Source: Cryptococcus deneoformans JEC21 (Eukaryota; Basidiomycota; Tremellomycetes; Tremellales; Cryptococcaceae). Taken from it: a stretch of 64,000 nucleotides of DNA. The notes under the pieces are model-generated. The model was given only the letters and a program-made list of their open reading frames with translations. It did not search any database and was not told the DNA's origin. The position numbers and the translations under genes are program-made. This document shows positions 11,995 to 22,784 of the stretch, piece by piece. Every line of letters starts with the position of its first letter. Positions within the stretch are counted from its first letter, which is position 1. Location: contig NC_006684.1 of the NCBI RefSeq assembly GCF_000091045.1, forward strand, positions 90,001 through 154,000, read 5' to 3'.

Positions 11995-14512
11995 AGCAAC
12001 AACAACAACAACAGCAACAACAACAACAACAGCAACAACAGCAACAACAACAGCAACAACAACAACATGCAATGATGCAGCAGCAACAGCAGCAGCGGTT
12101 CCAGTTTGCGCCCACCAGCTCACCTGCAGCCATAGGAAGACCTGCTTCTCGACAAGATCAGCAAGCTCAGCCCACCATGTATCAACCCCAACCTCAAATG
12201 GAACTCCAACCGCCTGCTGTTGTGCGTACCTCAAGTCATTCCCCCATCAATCCTTCACCACACATGGTGCAGCAACCTCATCCGGGTGTCATGCCTTCCC
12301 CTAGCCAGCCCATGCGGCCACCTATCAGTGGTCTTATGGCCAATGGTCAGATGCGGATACCGTCTTCCGGACCTCCACCGGGTACAAGGCGCGGACAACC
12401 TCAGCCCCAGCCACAGACTCAAGGTCACACCCAGGGATACGTCGACCCCTCCCAGACCCCCACTACCGCACCTAGTCCGGCCCAGGGCCATCAAGCACAT
12501 CCTCATCAACCTCAACCGGGACAGACACAACATCCGCATCAACATACGCACCACCCCAATGCTCAACATATGCCTCAGCCACAGCATCCGCACATGACAC
12601 CGACTCAGCAGCAACAACACATGATTCAAAATCAGTCGGTCAATGTACAAACTGCTCAACAACGTGCCCAGCAATCTCTGGCTGAAATGCATGCCCAAGC
12701 CCAAGTTCAGGCGCAAGCCCAACAACAGCAACAGCTGCTTCATTCTCAGCAACAAGCCCAAGCTCAAGCCGCTGCTCAAGCAGCTCAGCAAAGGGAACAG
12801 GCTATCCAGGCTCAACAACAGCACATACAGGCGGTGAACAGTCAGATGTGGGAGGGGCTGGGACTCGGGCATGTCAATCATGGTGTAATGAACTATAGTG
12901 CTCAGAGTCTGGGGCTGGGTGGGAAAGATCCACAGTCAATGGATGAGGAGGAAAAGGTGAGCCACATTCCATTGTTAGTATCGCAACAGAAGGACAGCAA
13001 ATAATGGCTTGATAGCAACGCTTGATACATACGTATAAGCTAACTCTCCAAGAGAACCAGCGGAAAGCAATGATGGGTGCTCAGCAATCTCAACAGCAAA
13101 CGCCTCAGATGCAACATCAAGGCCAGGGGGGTCCAGGACAGCTGCATCAGAATCAGCAATACACGATGATGCCGCATCAGCAGTCTGTGCACCCGCAAGG
13201 GTATCCAGACATGAGGTGAGTAAACATGGTCTACTTACGTGACGCAACAACTGACTAAGATGACATGTAGACCCAACGGTACTATGACTCGCAACCAGTC
13301 TTATGAGCTTTCTCAACAGCAGCAGCCTCAGGAGGAAAATAAGGCTGCACCTACACCCGGATCATTGAATCAGTCAACAAATAACTCTTCTTCGGCATCT
13401 CAATCCGCTTCGACTCCTACAACATCTACTGCAAACAAGCCCTCGCCGCCAGAAAGGAAGCGCAAAAGGAAGAACTCAGAGAAGGAAAACAAGCCGTCAA
13501 GTCCGTTTGGGATGTCCCAATTCGGGCAAGGACAAGCGGGCCAGGGACAGCAAGGCCCAAATGCCGGAGCAGCGGGGCCTGTAACATCCGGGGCTAATGC
13601 TACTAATGATCCCGTAAGTTTCATGTGAACTTCAACATACACAGTAGGTTTGGAAACTGAAAGTCTTGGACGTAGATGCGTTCCATACCTGGCACAGCAC
13701 CGCCACGTCCTGTTTCGGCTTCACCACGCAATCCTACAAGACGTGAGAAACGGAACCAAGCTAAAGAGATGTTGCCCCCGCGCACTACGACACCAAAACC
13801 AGCTTCTGGTGGCGGTGCAAATGCGGAGACTGATGCACGAGAGATGAAAGAACGGAAGGAGACGACTGGACGAGGGGGAAAAGTCAGTAGGACACCGAAA
13901 ATGCCCAAGGAGGAATTACTGGTGAGTGCGATGAACAATGAACAACGGTTATGTTTAACGCTAATGTTCGGATAGCGGGAGGTCCCCACACCTAAATCAT
14001 TGAATCTATCTCCTAACGGCAATGTAATAACTGTCACCGACGTTAATCCTAATTCGGCATCCACCCATGGTTTCACCCCTTCTCCACCATCAGCATCAAC
14101 CTCCACCCCTGCGAATGGCGCACTATCGCTGCCTTCTACAACACCTGCCAGTGGCCAAATATCTCTTCCCAACGACCTTTCCATGTCTCACATGGACTTT
14201 GGCATGGGCTTAGGTAGCATGGGTTTGGGTGGCATGGGCATGGAGTTCGCCATGGGCATGGGCCTCGGTGCGCTCGGCGGGATAAACGACAACAATCGTC
14301 AAGGGATGGGAAACAATAATGGCGGACCTGGAGGCAACAACAGCCTTGAAGATAACCATGGGGGGGATGCGAACGCGGGGAGTGATTTGGATGCGTTAGC
14401 AGGCATAGGACAAGATTTCGATTTTGGATTGTACCTCGCCGCTCTGGATGAGGAAGGCGACAACGGAGGGAGCAACGGAGGAAGTGGTGGGAATGGGGAG
14501 GTGATTGTATAA
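10330..14512 (+). CDS. LisH-domain, polyglutamine-rich transcriptional regulator (Flo8/Som1-like)
   Basis: Eight exons (10330-11273, 11327-11455, 11504-11582, 11634-12956, 13016-13215, 13271-13613, 13676-13921, 13976-14512) give 1266 aa. Residues about 315-360 form a LisH motif (LKAYVHDYLVKHGFSGTAAQ) followed by EGVLYEWWNIFLELFSA, the arrangement of Flo8/Som1/Mss11-type and SSBP-type co-regulators. Before it is a Gln/Ala/Pro-rich arm; after it, residues about 448-528, is a near-pure glutamine tract. A basic block (PPERKRKRKNSEKE) looks like a nuclear signal, and the C-terminus is Gly/Met/Asn-rich. Family knowledge points to a nuclear regulator of morphogenesis or adhesion, probably a partner of other DNA-binding proteins; this is inference. 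Intron 3 (11583-11633) needs a GC donor (GAG|GCAAGT). The exon 5 start could instead be at 13055. Confidence 0.85.
11823..12066 (+). repeat. CAG/CAA repeat tract encoding polyglutamine
   Basis: About 240 bases of mixed CAG and CAA codons within the LisH gene encode a glutamine run broken only by rare Val, Ile, His, Leu, Arg and Pro. The codon mixture limits slippage compared with pure CAG, but length variation is likely. Antisense open frames of Cys or Leu here are shadows. Confidence 0.95.
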
Positions 14513-15322
14513 ATGCCAGTGACATGGGTTAGAGGGCGCGAGGGAAAGAGAAACATCATTTTGGCAATATCGCATTCTGTTCGTCAAAAAGTTAATAATC
14601 CCTTGCAGAGAGAGGTTCAAGGAATCGAATAAGGTCTGTCGCCACGTTTCATGGTCATCTACTCTTGTGTCTTTCTACTATTTGTCTTTTTTCTTTCTGC
14701 TTTACATTCATCAGTCACTGGTCTTTCCATATACCCATTCATCTTTCTTGCGTTTTTGTTTTCTTTTTCATGGTAATGATCTCTCTTGTCAGGTGTTATC
14801 GGTCAATATTCAATATATAATGATTTCTCTACTTTTGCTGCCATCTGGCTGAGAGATAGATGTGCGTGTCCTTGACATAGCTTATGCATAGTGCGTACAA
14901 TATCTAGCATACTTCGCATACACATCCTGAGCTTGTTGCTTGATCTGATCTTGATACGACATGGTGCTTATGTCACTGTGTGACATTTCCACCTGACGGC
15001 TAACGATGAGCGAGCAACGACAGTAGTCGACGTTCTTTCGACTCAGGACATGGTATCTGCAATCTTTATATGATCCAGTCATGATCACATGCCTCTACTG
15101 TACCGGAAGAAAATGAGAGATGGGGCGCACGAGATATCTCGGGTAATCCCAATATGTTTATCTCGAGTTTAGCCAGAACTTGCACTTCCCCCGCAACCGA
15201 ATCTTCCGGTCTGTTGTCCATATAGATCCAGCGACATTCATCCATTTTCCATTTCATTTCCAACATTCGCCCGCTTCCATTCACCTTTCACGTCAACTTT
15301 GCCTTCCAGCACAATCATCAAC
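14513..15322. other. intergenic: 3' UTR of LisH gene and SDR promoter
   Basis: A pyrimidine-rich stretch at 14640-14770 resembles a 3' UTR/terminator region. The remainder up to 15322 contains only short open frames. No RNA gene or repeat is seen. Confidence 0.45.
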
Positions 15323-16287
15323 ATGCCCGCTGCCAGACTCCGACTCGAACACAAGGTAAGTCTGTTTTGCTCGCTTTCATAAACGATCGAGCTGATCAAA
15401 TACTAGGTTGCCATCATCACTGGTGCCGGCTCGTACGTTCCACAAATATGGACAATAAACCAGGATAGAACGGCCTTACTCATGAAACAACAGCGGTATC
15501 GGTCTTGAGACCGCCCTCCAATTTGCCGCTGAGGGCGCCCGACTCGTCATTTCTGACATCAACCTCCGCAATGTCGAGGCTGCTGCCCAGCTCATCAACA
15601 CTCATTTCCCAGAATGCGGTGCTGTCGCCATCAAGTGTGATGTGAGCAAGGAGGAGGAGGTGAAGGCCATGGTCGATAAGGCCGTGGAGGTGTTTGGAAG
15701 GTTGGATGTGCTCGTGAGTGGTCCTTTTTAAACAAGTGCCATCAGAAATGTGATCGGGCCTGTGTACTGGAGTCTGACTTAAAAAATTACAATCAGTTCA
15801 ACAACGCCGGTATCATGCACCCCGCTGATGACAATGCCATCACTACCGAGGAGAAGGTCTGGGACCTTACTCAGAATATTAACGTCAAGGGTGTCTGGTT
15901 TGGATGCAAGTATGGTATCTTGGCCATGAAGAAAGTGCGCACCTGTTTTAATCTCGAGCCATGGATTAGATATACTGACATAAGTCCTATAGAACAAGCC
16001 CGATCCTTCCAAGGGCCTCGGCATTGGTGGTTCTATCATCAACGTCGCTTCCTTCGTCGCCATCTTGGGTGCTGCCACCCCTCAACTTGCTTGTACGCTT
16101 CTTCTTTCCTTTTCCATAAGTTGGAGCTGATTTAGTGTACACAGACACCGCCTCCAAGGGTGCTGTCCTCGCCATGACTCGCGAACTTGCAATGGTCCAC
16201 GCCCGTGAAGGTATCCGATTTAACTCTCTCTGTCCCGGTCCTATCCGAACCCCTCTCTTGATGGATTTCCTCAACACCCCTGAAAAG

Positions 16288-16325
<38 letters not shown>

Positions 16326-16439
16326 CGGTGAGGCTGTAGAGCAGGCCAAGGCTGTTGTCTTCTGTATGTGGTCATCTTCATCTATCCAAGGAATGACCCA
16401 AGGCTGATCAGAGTTGTAGTGGCTTCCGATGACTCTTCC

Positions 16440-16489
<50 letters not shown>

Positions 16490-16617
16490 TGTTGTGAGTA
16501 TTATGTTTTCATGTTATTACTTGGGACAATGTTAAAATAAAGGCATAGACTCCCGAAGGCGAGCCTGCCCAGCCCGGCCCTACCGGATTGCTCGCCACCC
16601 TGTCCAAAACTGCTTAA
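15323..16617 (+). CDS. Short-chain dehydrogenase/reductase (classical SDR)
   Basis: Eight small exons (15323-15355, 15407-15432, 15494-15713, 15797-15934, 15993-16092, 16145-16363, 16420-16493, 16549-16617) give 292 aa, normal for a classical SDR. The nucleotide-binding motif TGAGSGIG is at residues 16-23, FNNAG follows near 86, and the catalytic set is Ser159, Tyr173 and Lys177 (YTASK), then CPGPIRTPLL and a terminal DGG. Asp at the end of strand 2 (ISDIN) suggests NAD over NADP. It is probably a cytosolic NAD-dependent oxidoreductase of the polyol or oxoacyl-reductase type; the substrate cannot be read from sequence. There is no presequence, and no functional link with the neighbours is evident. 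Confidence 0.92.
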
Positions 16618-17239
16618 GCAAGAAATATACACAGAAAGCGAAACGATGGGTGCTTAGATTGTTAGTATAAAAGGTGTTTGTAACAATATCCCCATGAACC
16701 TATACAAAAATGTGCTAGCTCGTGCCCCCCCCCCTCAATGTGCAGATCGTCCTATTCGCCTACCTCTGAGACAATTTTTTGTGACCTTTAGTAACATAAA
16801 AAAACAGGTACCCATCCGACAGAGTATCATCATGCATGTTTTTCCGACTATCATCGCCTCTAACTGGACTTTTTTTTTTTACCCTGAGCGTGAACCATCC
16901 AGATGTGAGAAATTCGACCGCAGGTGATGAATTTTATAAATTGCTTGATACCTTTATGAGAGGCTGCATCTGGTGTTAAGACACCTGAAACAATTATTTG
17001 TGATATCATAGATAAGGCAGCTGATGCGAGTGAGTGATGAGAAGACTCTTGTAAGGTGCGGTTTAAAAGGAGAAATACAAGTATCTGTTTTTTAACGCGA
17101 GCTTTATTGGAATGCTGGCCTCGCAGAGTGAAACCACATCTATATTTAGATCTATGCCCCAAATGACATTCATGTTTAGGATTACCTAAATGCTATATTG
17201 ATGAAAAGTACTCGTCGTGATGATCAGTTTACAACAACT
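16618..17239. other. intergenic between convergent genes
   Basis: Convergent 3' ends of the SDR and SerRS genes. Only short open frames and homopolymer runs are present. Confidence 0.5.
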
Positions 17240-18516
17240 TCAAACCCAATGGATTAACCCCTTTCTCCCTCTCCCGCCAATCTCATCGCTTCCTACATAA
17301 AATCTCTGTAATGCCTTTGGCAATTCTAATCCCGTATAGATCACCTGCTCACTATCACCCTCGCCCGTCTTATCGTACTGCAATCCGTTCTCTAGTAACG
17401 CCACAAGTAATCTGGGTATGGCGGCAGCTGTACCATTTAGCGTATGGGCAAACGGTAATGGTCCTGAGGAAGGGTCGATGGCATGGGTAGGTGATGTGGG
17501 TTGGGGACGGTAAGTGATGGATAGACGACGAGATTGGTAGTCCGTGCAGTTGGATGTCGATGTGATCTGTCGTAAACTTTTAGTTAAAAAAAAAGAACCT
17601 TATGAACCGATTTTGGACGGAAGATCGTACCTCGCCCCATTTCCCTCGGCCGGGCATCCATGCTTCCATATCATATTTTCTGTGCGCGCTAGCTCCCAGC
17701 TCTTCCGTTGGCATATCCAACACCCTAAGAATTAATCAGCAAAACCCCATTTTTGAGGATTGATATAAAAAAAGCTTGAGACATATGTACCTCACGCTCA
17801 ACCCCAAACCTTGCACAATTTCCTTCTGTACCTCTCTCATCTCCTCCATCATCGATTCGCTCTCCTTCTCCCCGCTCACCACAAACAACTCAACTTTCGT
17901 AAACTGATGCACCCTATACAATCCTCTCGTATCTGCGCCTCTTGCACCCGCTTCAGCTCGGAAGGCCCGACCGACACCGACAACCCGTTGGGGGAGGTTT
18001 TCTTCGGGTATAATCATATCTGCAAACATCCCCGCCAACGGAATTTCGGAAGTACCGGCAAGACAGAGCGACTGAGCCGAATTTGAAGTGGGTTGGAGGT
18101 GGTACGTCTGGGAGGCAGCGGCGTTTGTCGCTTGGTCGCGGGGTTGGAAACCGCATCGCCAGGCGATATCGGTCTTGACCACATCAGGGGGTATAACTGG
18201 TGTGAATCCATGTTTATTAGCAATGTTTAATGCATAGCTGATCAGTGCTTGTTCAAGGAAAGCGAGGGAACCTCGAAGGTAAGGCCATGATGAGCCCGTT
18301 GTTTTGGCAGAAGCTGAAGTATCGAGCAGGGAGAAGTATTGGGCGAAAGCGACGTGGTCCCTTGCTGGGTCGGAGGGTATGGGCGTAGGACCAAACGTCT
18401 CAAGTGTGCGAGCGTTTTCTTCGGGACCAATAGGGGTGGAAGGGTGAGAGAAATTGGGGAGCGAAAGTGCGAGGTCGAGAAGAGATGATTCGGCTGTTGA
18501 TAACGATACTTCGAAC

Positions 18517-18548
<32 letters not shown>

Positions 18549-18937
18549 CTTCTTCGCTTCTTCGACTTCGAGACCTTTTAATTTCTTGATCGAATTACCG
18601 AGTTCCTTTTGACGAGCTCTGGTAGCGTTGAGCTTCTGAAGAAGCTCTCGCTGAGTATCGCGCAGAGACGAAAGTTCGGATAGGTGGTTGGTAACCAGAG
18701 GGAATGCCCGTAGTTGGGCGTTTTGTAGTGTTAAGGATGGGTCTGAAAGCAGTTTCGTATAGTCAAAACGGGGTTTGGGGAGTGTTGTCTGTGGAAGAAC
18801 AGGCGCAAAAAGGGGTGGGCAAGTGGAGAATCTCCTCGCTGAATGGGTGAGCTGGCTTCGGGGAATAAAAGTGTTGAACGCTTACCAGCAATGCCAATTT
18901 GTTTCGTCCGAGACATTTCCCTTGCTGCAGTGTACAT
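17240..18937 (-). CDS. DIA4: Mitochondrial seryl-tRNA synthetase
   Basis: Four exons (18937-18886, 18838-17791, 17724-17631, 17566-17240) give 506 aa. The N-terminus ([12 protein letters not shown], then [14 protein letters not shown]) is basic and hydroxylated, a good mitochondrial presequence whose cleavage context is created by the first splice junction. A coiled-coil arm follows (about residues 45-120: [20 protein letters not shown] type). The class II core has the [10 protein letters not shown] segment, motif 2 with [20 protein letters not shown], and motif 3 around [18 protein letters not shown]. It charges tRNA-Ser in the mitochondrial matrix. The name follows the yeast mitochondrial enzyme; a separate cytosolic enzyme is expected elsewhere. 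A second in-frame ATG eight codons in (MSRTKQIG) gives a slightly shorter presequence. Confidence 0.9.
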
Positions 18938-20233
18938 CTTTGATAGTAAACGTATCAAATCGGGTATAGTTAGTTATGCATCGCATCTGTGAAGAAATCC
19001 GAGATTTGTTGTTCTCGCGAGAAAAAGTGGTGACATGCAAAGGTCATCGCCGCTATAAAAAAAATTAGGCAAATCTAAATTATTTAAAGCCTGGCCCGTC
19101 ATCCCAATTATTAATATAATTCTTAAGACCCAAGGATTGAACGAAATGCGGGGGTTTTCGACAGGGAGACGCAAATGGAGGAGACCCAAAAGTACAGAGG
19201 AAGCCAAGTAGATGAACACTCGTGAACTTTGAATGAAAATAGGGAAGAAGATTAGCGCACCAAACGACAGGAGAGAGAGGAGCGGAGGAGCGAAGCAACA
19301 TGACTAGAAGGCCCGACCGGTTAGAAATCAATCCCAAGTCTAAAGGGAAATGAATTAGGGCCATGATTCTCTCCGCCGGTAAGAAAAGGAAGTATGTAAA
19401 ATCAAAGGTGATGGGGTTAGGTGGAAGAAAGATGTCAGGGAAACCACGGGATAGTTCAAGGAAAGCCAAGAGGACTCTGTGTGTCAATCGGTCGTCCGGT
19501 TGTTCGGAGGAAAATAAAGTATTTCGCATTTAACAATTAACAACATGATATTGAACAGTCAGGAGGAATACAAATGGAGGAGCTGTCGGTCATTTTCCAA
19601 TGGTGATTTTTGGTGTAGCGGGAAGAATCAAGTGGCGAAAGTGAAAACGGTAAAAGTGAGTCCATGAAAATGAGGCCATGAAAAGCATATAAAATGAGTC
19701 TATGAAAGAAGGATAACAGTGCGGGAACGTCACGACGGCTGAACAGAAATATTTTAGGTGACAAGTGCCTATAGTTGCTTCTGCAGTGGGATCACGTGGT
19801 AGGACGCTTAAATCGGAGTCCACGGCAGATCTGGGAAACAGCTGTAGACCATAGGGTAATGCATGTAACAGTACTGTGTAGCAGTCCAACATCATAGTGC
19901 AAGGAGTAAAATCCTTGTGCTTCCCGATACTGCTTTGGAAGTGAAGTATCTTATAAATTCTTACAAAAAAACATAGATAGTAAATTTGAAATAGAAGAGC
20001 TGACGACTACCCACTTGCATGGGAATTGGTAACTGCAGGAAGACGCTATGCAGATCTGCGGAACCAAAAGTTAATTAGGGAGTGGGCTCCTTCGCGGGGG
20101 CAGTTGAGCCGGCGATCTTTTGTTCATTCTTTTCCGAGAGATCTCAGATCTGTTCTCTGCGAGTGATTTCATTCTTGTTCCTCTCACTCCTCAAAAACAA
20201 TATCTCAACTATCAATTTCCTTTTCCCCCAACA
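18938..20233. other. divergent intergenic region
   Basis: About 1.3 kb between the SerRS start (minus) and the GATA-factor start (plus). It has a 149-codon minus-strand open frame (19080-19529) with no recognisable features, which I treat as chance. The stretch just before 20234 is pyrimidine-rich, as expected for a leader. Confidence 0.45.
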
Positions 20234-21942
20234 ATGTGGCCCTTCCCTCTCTCTTTCCAGCCGGACCACCGCAACAACATGCTACAACCGCAGCCCCCGC
20301 TGCCACAGCACCACCACTCACATGCTCAACCCCACCAGCATCATAGCCCGGCTTCAAGACACGCTCAACGACCAGAGTACACTGATCAGGGGAATTATGA
20401 CTACTCGTACTTGTTCAGACCCGAGCAACACCATTCATACGACCCCAGTGGTGGGAGTAGCAGTAGTAGTGGCAACCAGCCAGTATCAAATGGACGGACG
20501 GGAGCATCGCCATCCTCAACTCCGTGGAGCGGTGGTGGTCCGTATACTGCGACATCGGGAATCGAGACCTCTTGGGATTGGTATGCACGACAGCAAAGTC
20601 AAGGATCGAGTCAGCAGCAACAAAGAGACCCGCGTTCAATGGCGAATTTTGCTCAGGAACGATTGACTGGGTCGTTTGGATGGCCAGAAAGTAGAAATGG
20701 CGGGAATGGGGGGGATGGATATGGTCACTCATTATATGGGTCCTATACCGGTATAAAGAAGGAGGACAAGAAGGATGGAGAACGGAGTGCGAAGAAGCCA
20801 AGGGTGGATGCACCTTTTAACGTCGAAAATGAATTAGCACAAGTAAGTCGTTTCACAAGCATGCTCAAGCAAAACTAACAATTGAATAGCTTAAAATGCA
20901 CTTAAATGAAATCATAAACCTAATAAAACCTTTTGGTAAGCCTTCGTTGTATACCCTTTCGAACCGCATTAACACCCACACAGCTCCGCAAAAAGGCCAA
21001 CCAGCGCCCGAACAACCACCACCACCATACCTTTCCACCCGCTTCGCTCGTCTCTCTTCTGTCATCCACGAATCTCTTCAAAACCTCTCTCCTCATGTCC
21101 ACGTCAACCTCTCTCCAGAGTTTGTACCCACATACCAACCGCCCGAAAAGAAGGTTACAGCTGCTAATGGCAGTGAGAAACGCTCGTCTCCTGCTCTTGG
21201 GACGGCGGGGGCAGAGATGGATGGGAAGGGTCTAACGAAGACGAAGACGGCAGAAGAATTGGCAGCGGCAGAGAAGGAGATGGAAATCATAAAAAAGAGG
21301 AGAGACGCTTTAATTGCCAAGGCGCAGGCTGCGATAGCCAGGGGTGGGACACCGAAGGCGAACAATGCCAAAGGCGGAAAGAACGCCAACAAAACAAATG
21401 GCGGCAAGTCGAATAAATCTAGTCCTCTCAAAGACAATTCCACCAAGTCACTCCCTCTATTTACCCCTACCTCACCTATCCCCCGTCTTCCTTCTCTGTT
21501 AAACCATAACAATCTCGAAGCATTAACCGGAGGGAGCGAATTCAGCTCATCTTTCCTTCCTCCGATCACTACCACCATAAGTACGGCGATGGCAGACCGT
21601 CTCGCTCAGGCACAGCCCGTCATACAGCAAAGTTTTCCACAAGATTCGATGCCGTTTAGCATTTTTTCGCAAGATAGTATGGCATGGTTGAGAAGATGCC
21701 ATGGGTGTGGAAGTTCAGTCACGTCAGAATGGAGGACAGGACCTGATGGTCCGGATAGTTTGTGCGATATCTGTGGTGTAAGTCTCATTTATCATTTCAG
21801 ATTTCATCCTATGATATGCTAATGGTTCGTTTTGTAAAAAAAATAGATGCACTATGAACGGTTATCAAGGAAGAAGGATCTGTTATCATTTCCACAACCG
21901 GGACATATTGATGGAGATACAGCGTTTGTATTAGGCTCATAG
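20234..21942 (+). CDS. GATA-type (class IVb) zinc-finger protein
   Basis: Four exons (20234-20842, 20890-20935, 20984-21777, 21847-21942) give 514 aa. A single finger near the C-terminus (residues about 457-483) has spacing C-X2-C-X18-C-X2-C with SEWRTGPDGP in the loop, the fungal type IVb GATA pattern, and a basic tail RLSRKKDL. The last intron splits the gene exactly after the final Cys-Gly. The N-terminal 200 residues are Gln/His/Ser-rich with a KKEDKKDGERSAKKPR basic patch, possibly a nuclear signal. The middle has a charged helix (AEELAAAEKEMEIIKKRRDA). It is probably a nuclear DNA-binding regulator of light, nitrogen or morphogenesis genes; the exact role is unknown. Introns are short (47, 48 and 69 nt). 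Confidence 0.87.
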
Positions 21943-22784
21943 GTGTTGTAACGAATCGATAGATGCAAGTTCAGGCGTTTTAGGGTCCCATTTATATTCA
22001 TAGAAACTACCTTACGGGCGAGACTTGAAGAAGAGAAAAAAAGAAGTTGCCTTGTCGAAGTCGTGTTATTTTTTGATAGGTTCTGGGTAACTCATGAGGG
22101 TTTTAATTCACTATAATACATTTTTGTGTCTGGTATAATGGGCTCGTTGTAAAATGTATGTTTCAACTAATCAAATCCTATCGATCGATACCATGCCGCA
22201 CAAGACTATTAATGAAATTCTCGTGGGGAAAGATAAGATATGATAGAGGTAACGGGACATTACTATTGTTATCAAGCAGATCTTGGATGGCACTGTTTGA
22301 CTTAGGATCACAACTTTTTTTCCCGACCTTTTTTATGTCGGGTGTGCTGATGAGCAACATACGAGCGTCTCAGTTAGTCACAGGAAGAATGGAAAAGCAT
22401 CTGAGGACTGTGAAATAAAGATCTTCTATCAGTACCGAAATGAGATCTATCTGCCGCGCGATGACGATGATGGAGGCGACAAGCAGCAATACTAATACGT
22501 AGTAACCTCCTTTCATCTCGGTCCGTCAAACTGACCTTCAAATATCGGTTATGCTTTACAAGCTCAGATCAACATCATGTATCTTAGATTAGAATCAACC
22601 AGCGGAATGTGTACATAATTTAAAAAAAATGATTTCCGAACTACATTATATCAAGATGACCTTGGAGCGCACTTCATACATTGCAGTCATTATAAATGTA
22701 AAAAAGGAAAAAGTCTATAAGTAACCGAAGCTAATCTCCCTTCGTCACCGGACCACCAAATACCCTATACAGATACTACATTTT
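21943..22784. other. intergenic between convergent genes
   Basis: 3' region of the GATA-factor gene and 3' region of the siderophore transporter gene. An 86-codon open frame at 22158-22418 shows no features. Nothing else is supported. Confidence 0.5.

Noticed and set aside
11755..12234. Antisense open frames of pure Cys, Leu or Val through the CAG/CAA tract
   Set aside because: They are reading-frame shadows of the polyglutamine repeat and have no independent support.
19080..19529. 149-codon minus-strand frame between SerRS and the GATA gene
   Set aside because: No family features, no clear splice partners, within a divergent promoter region.
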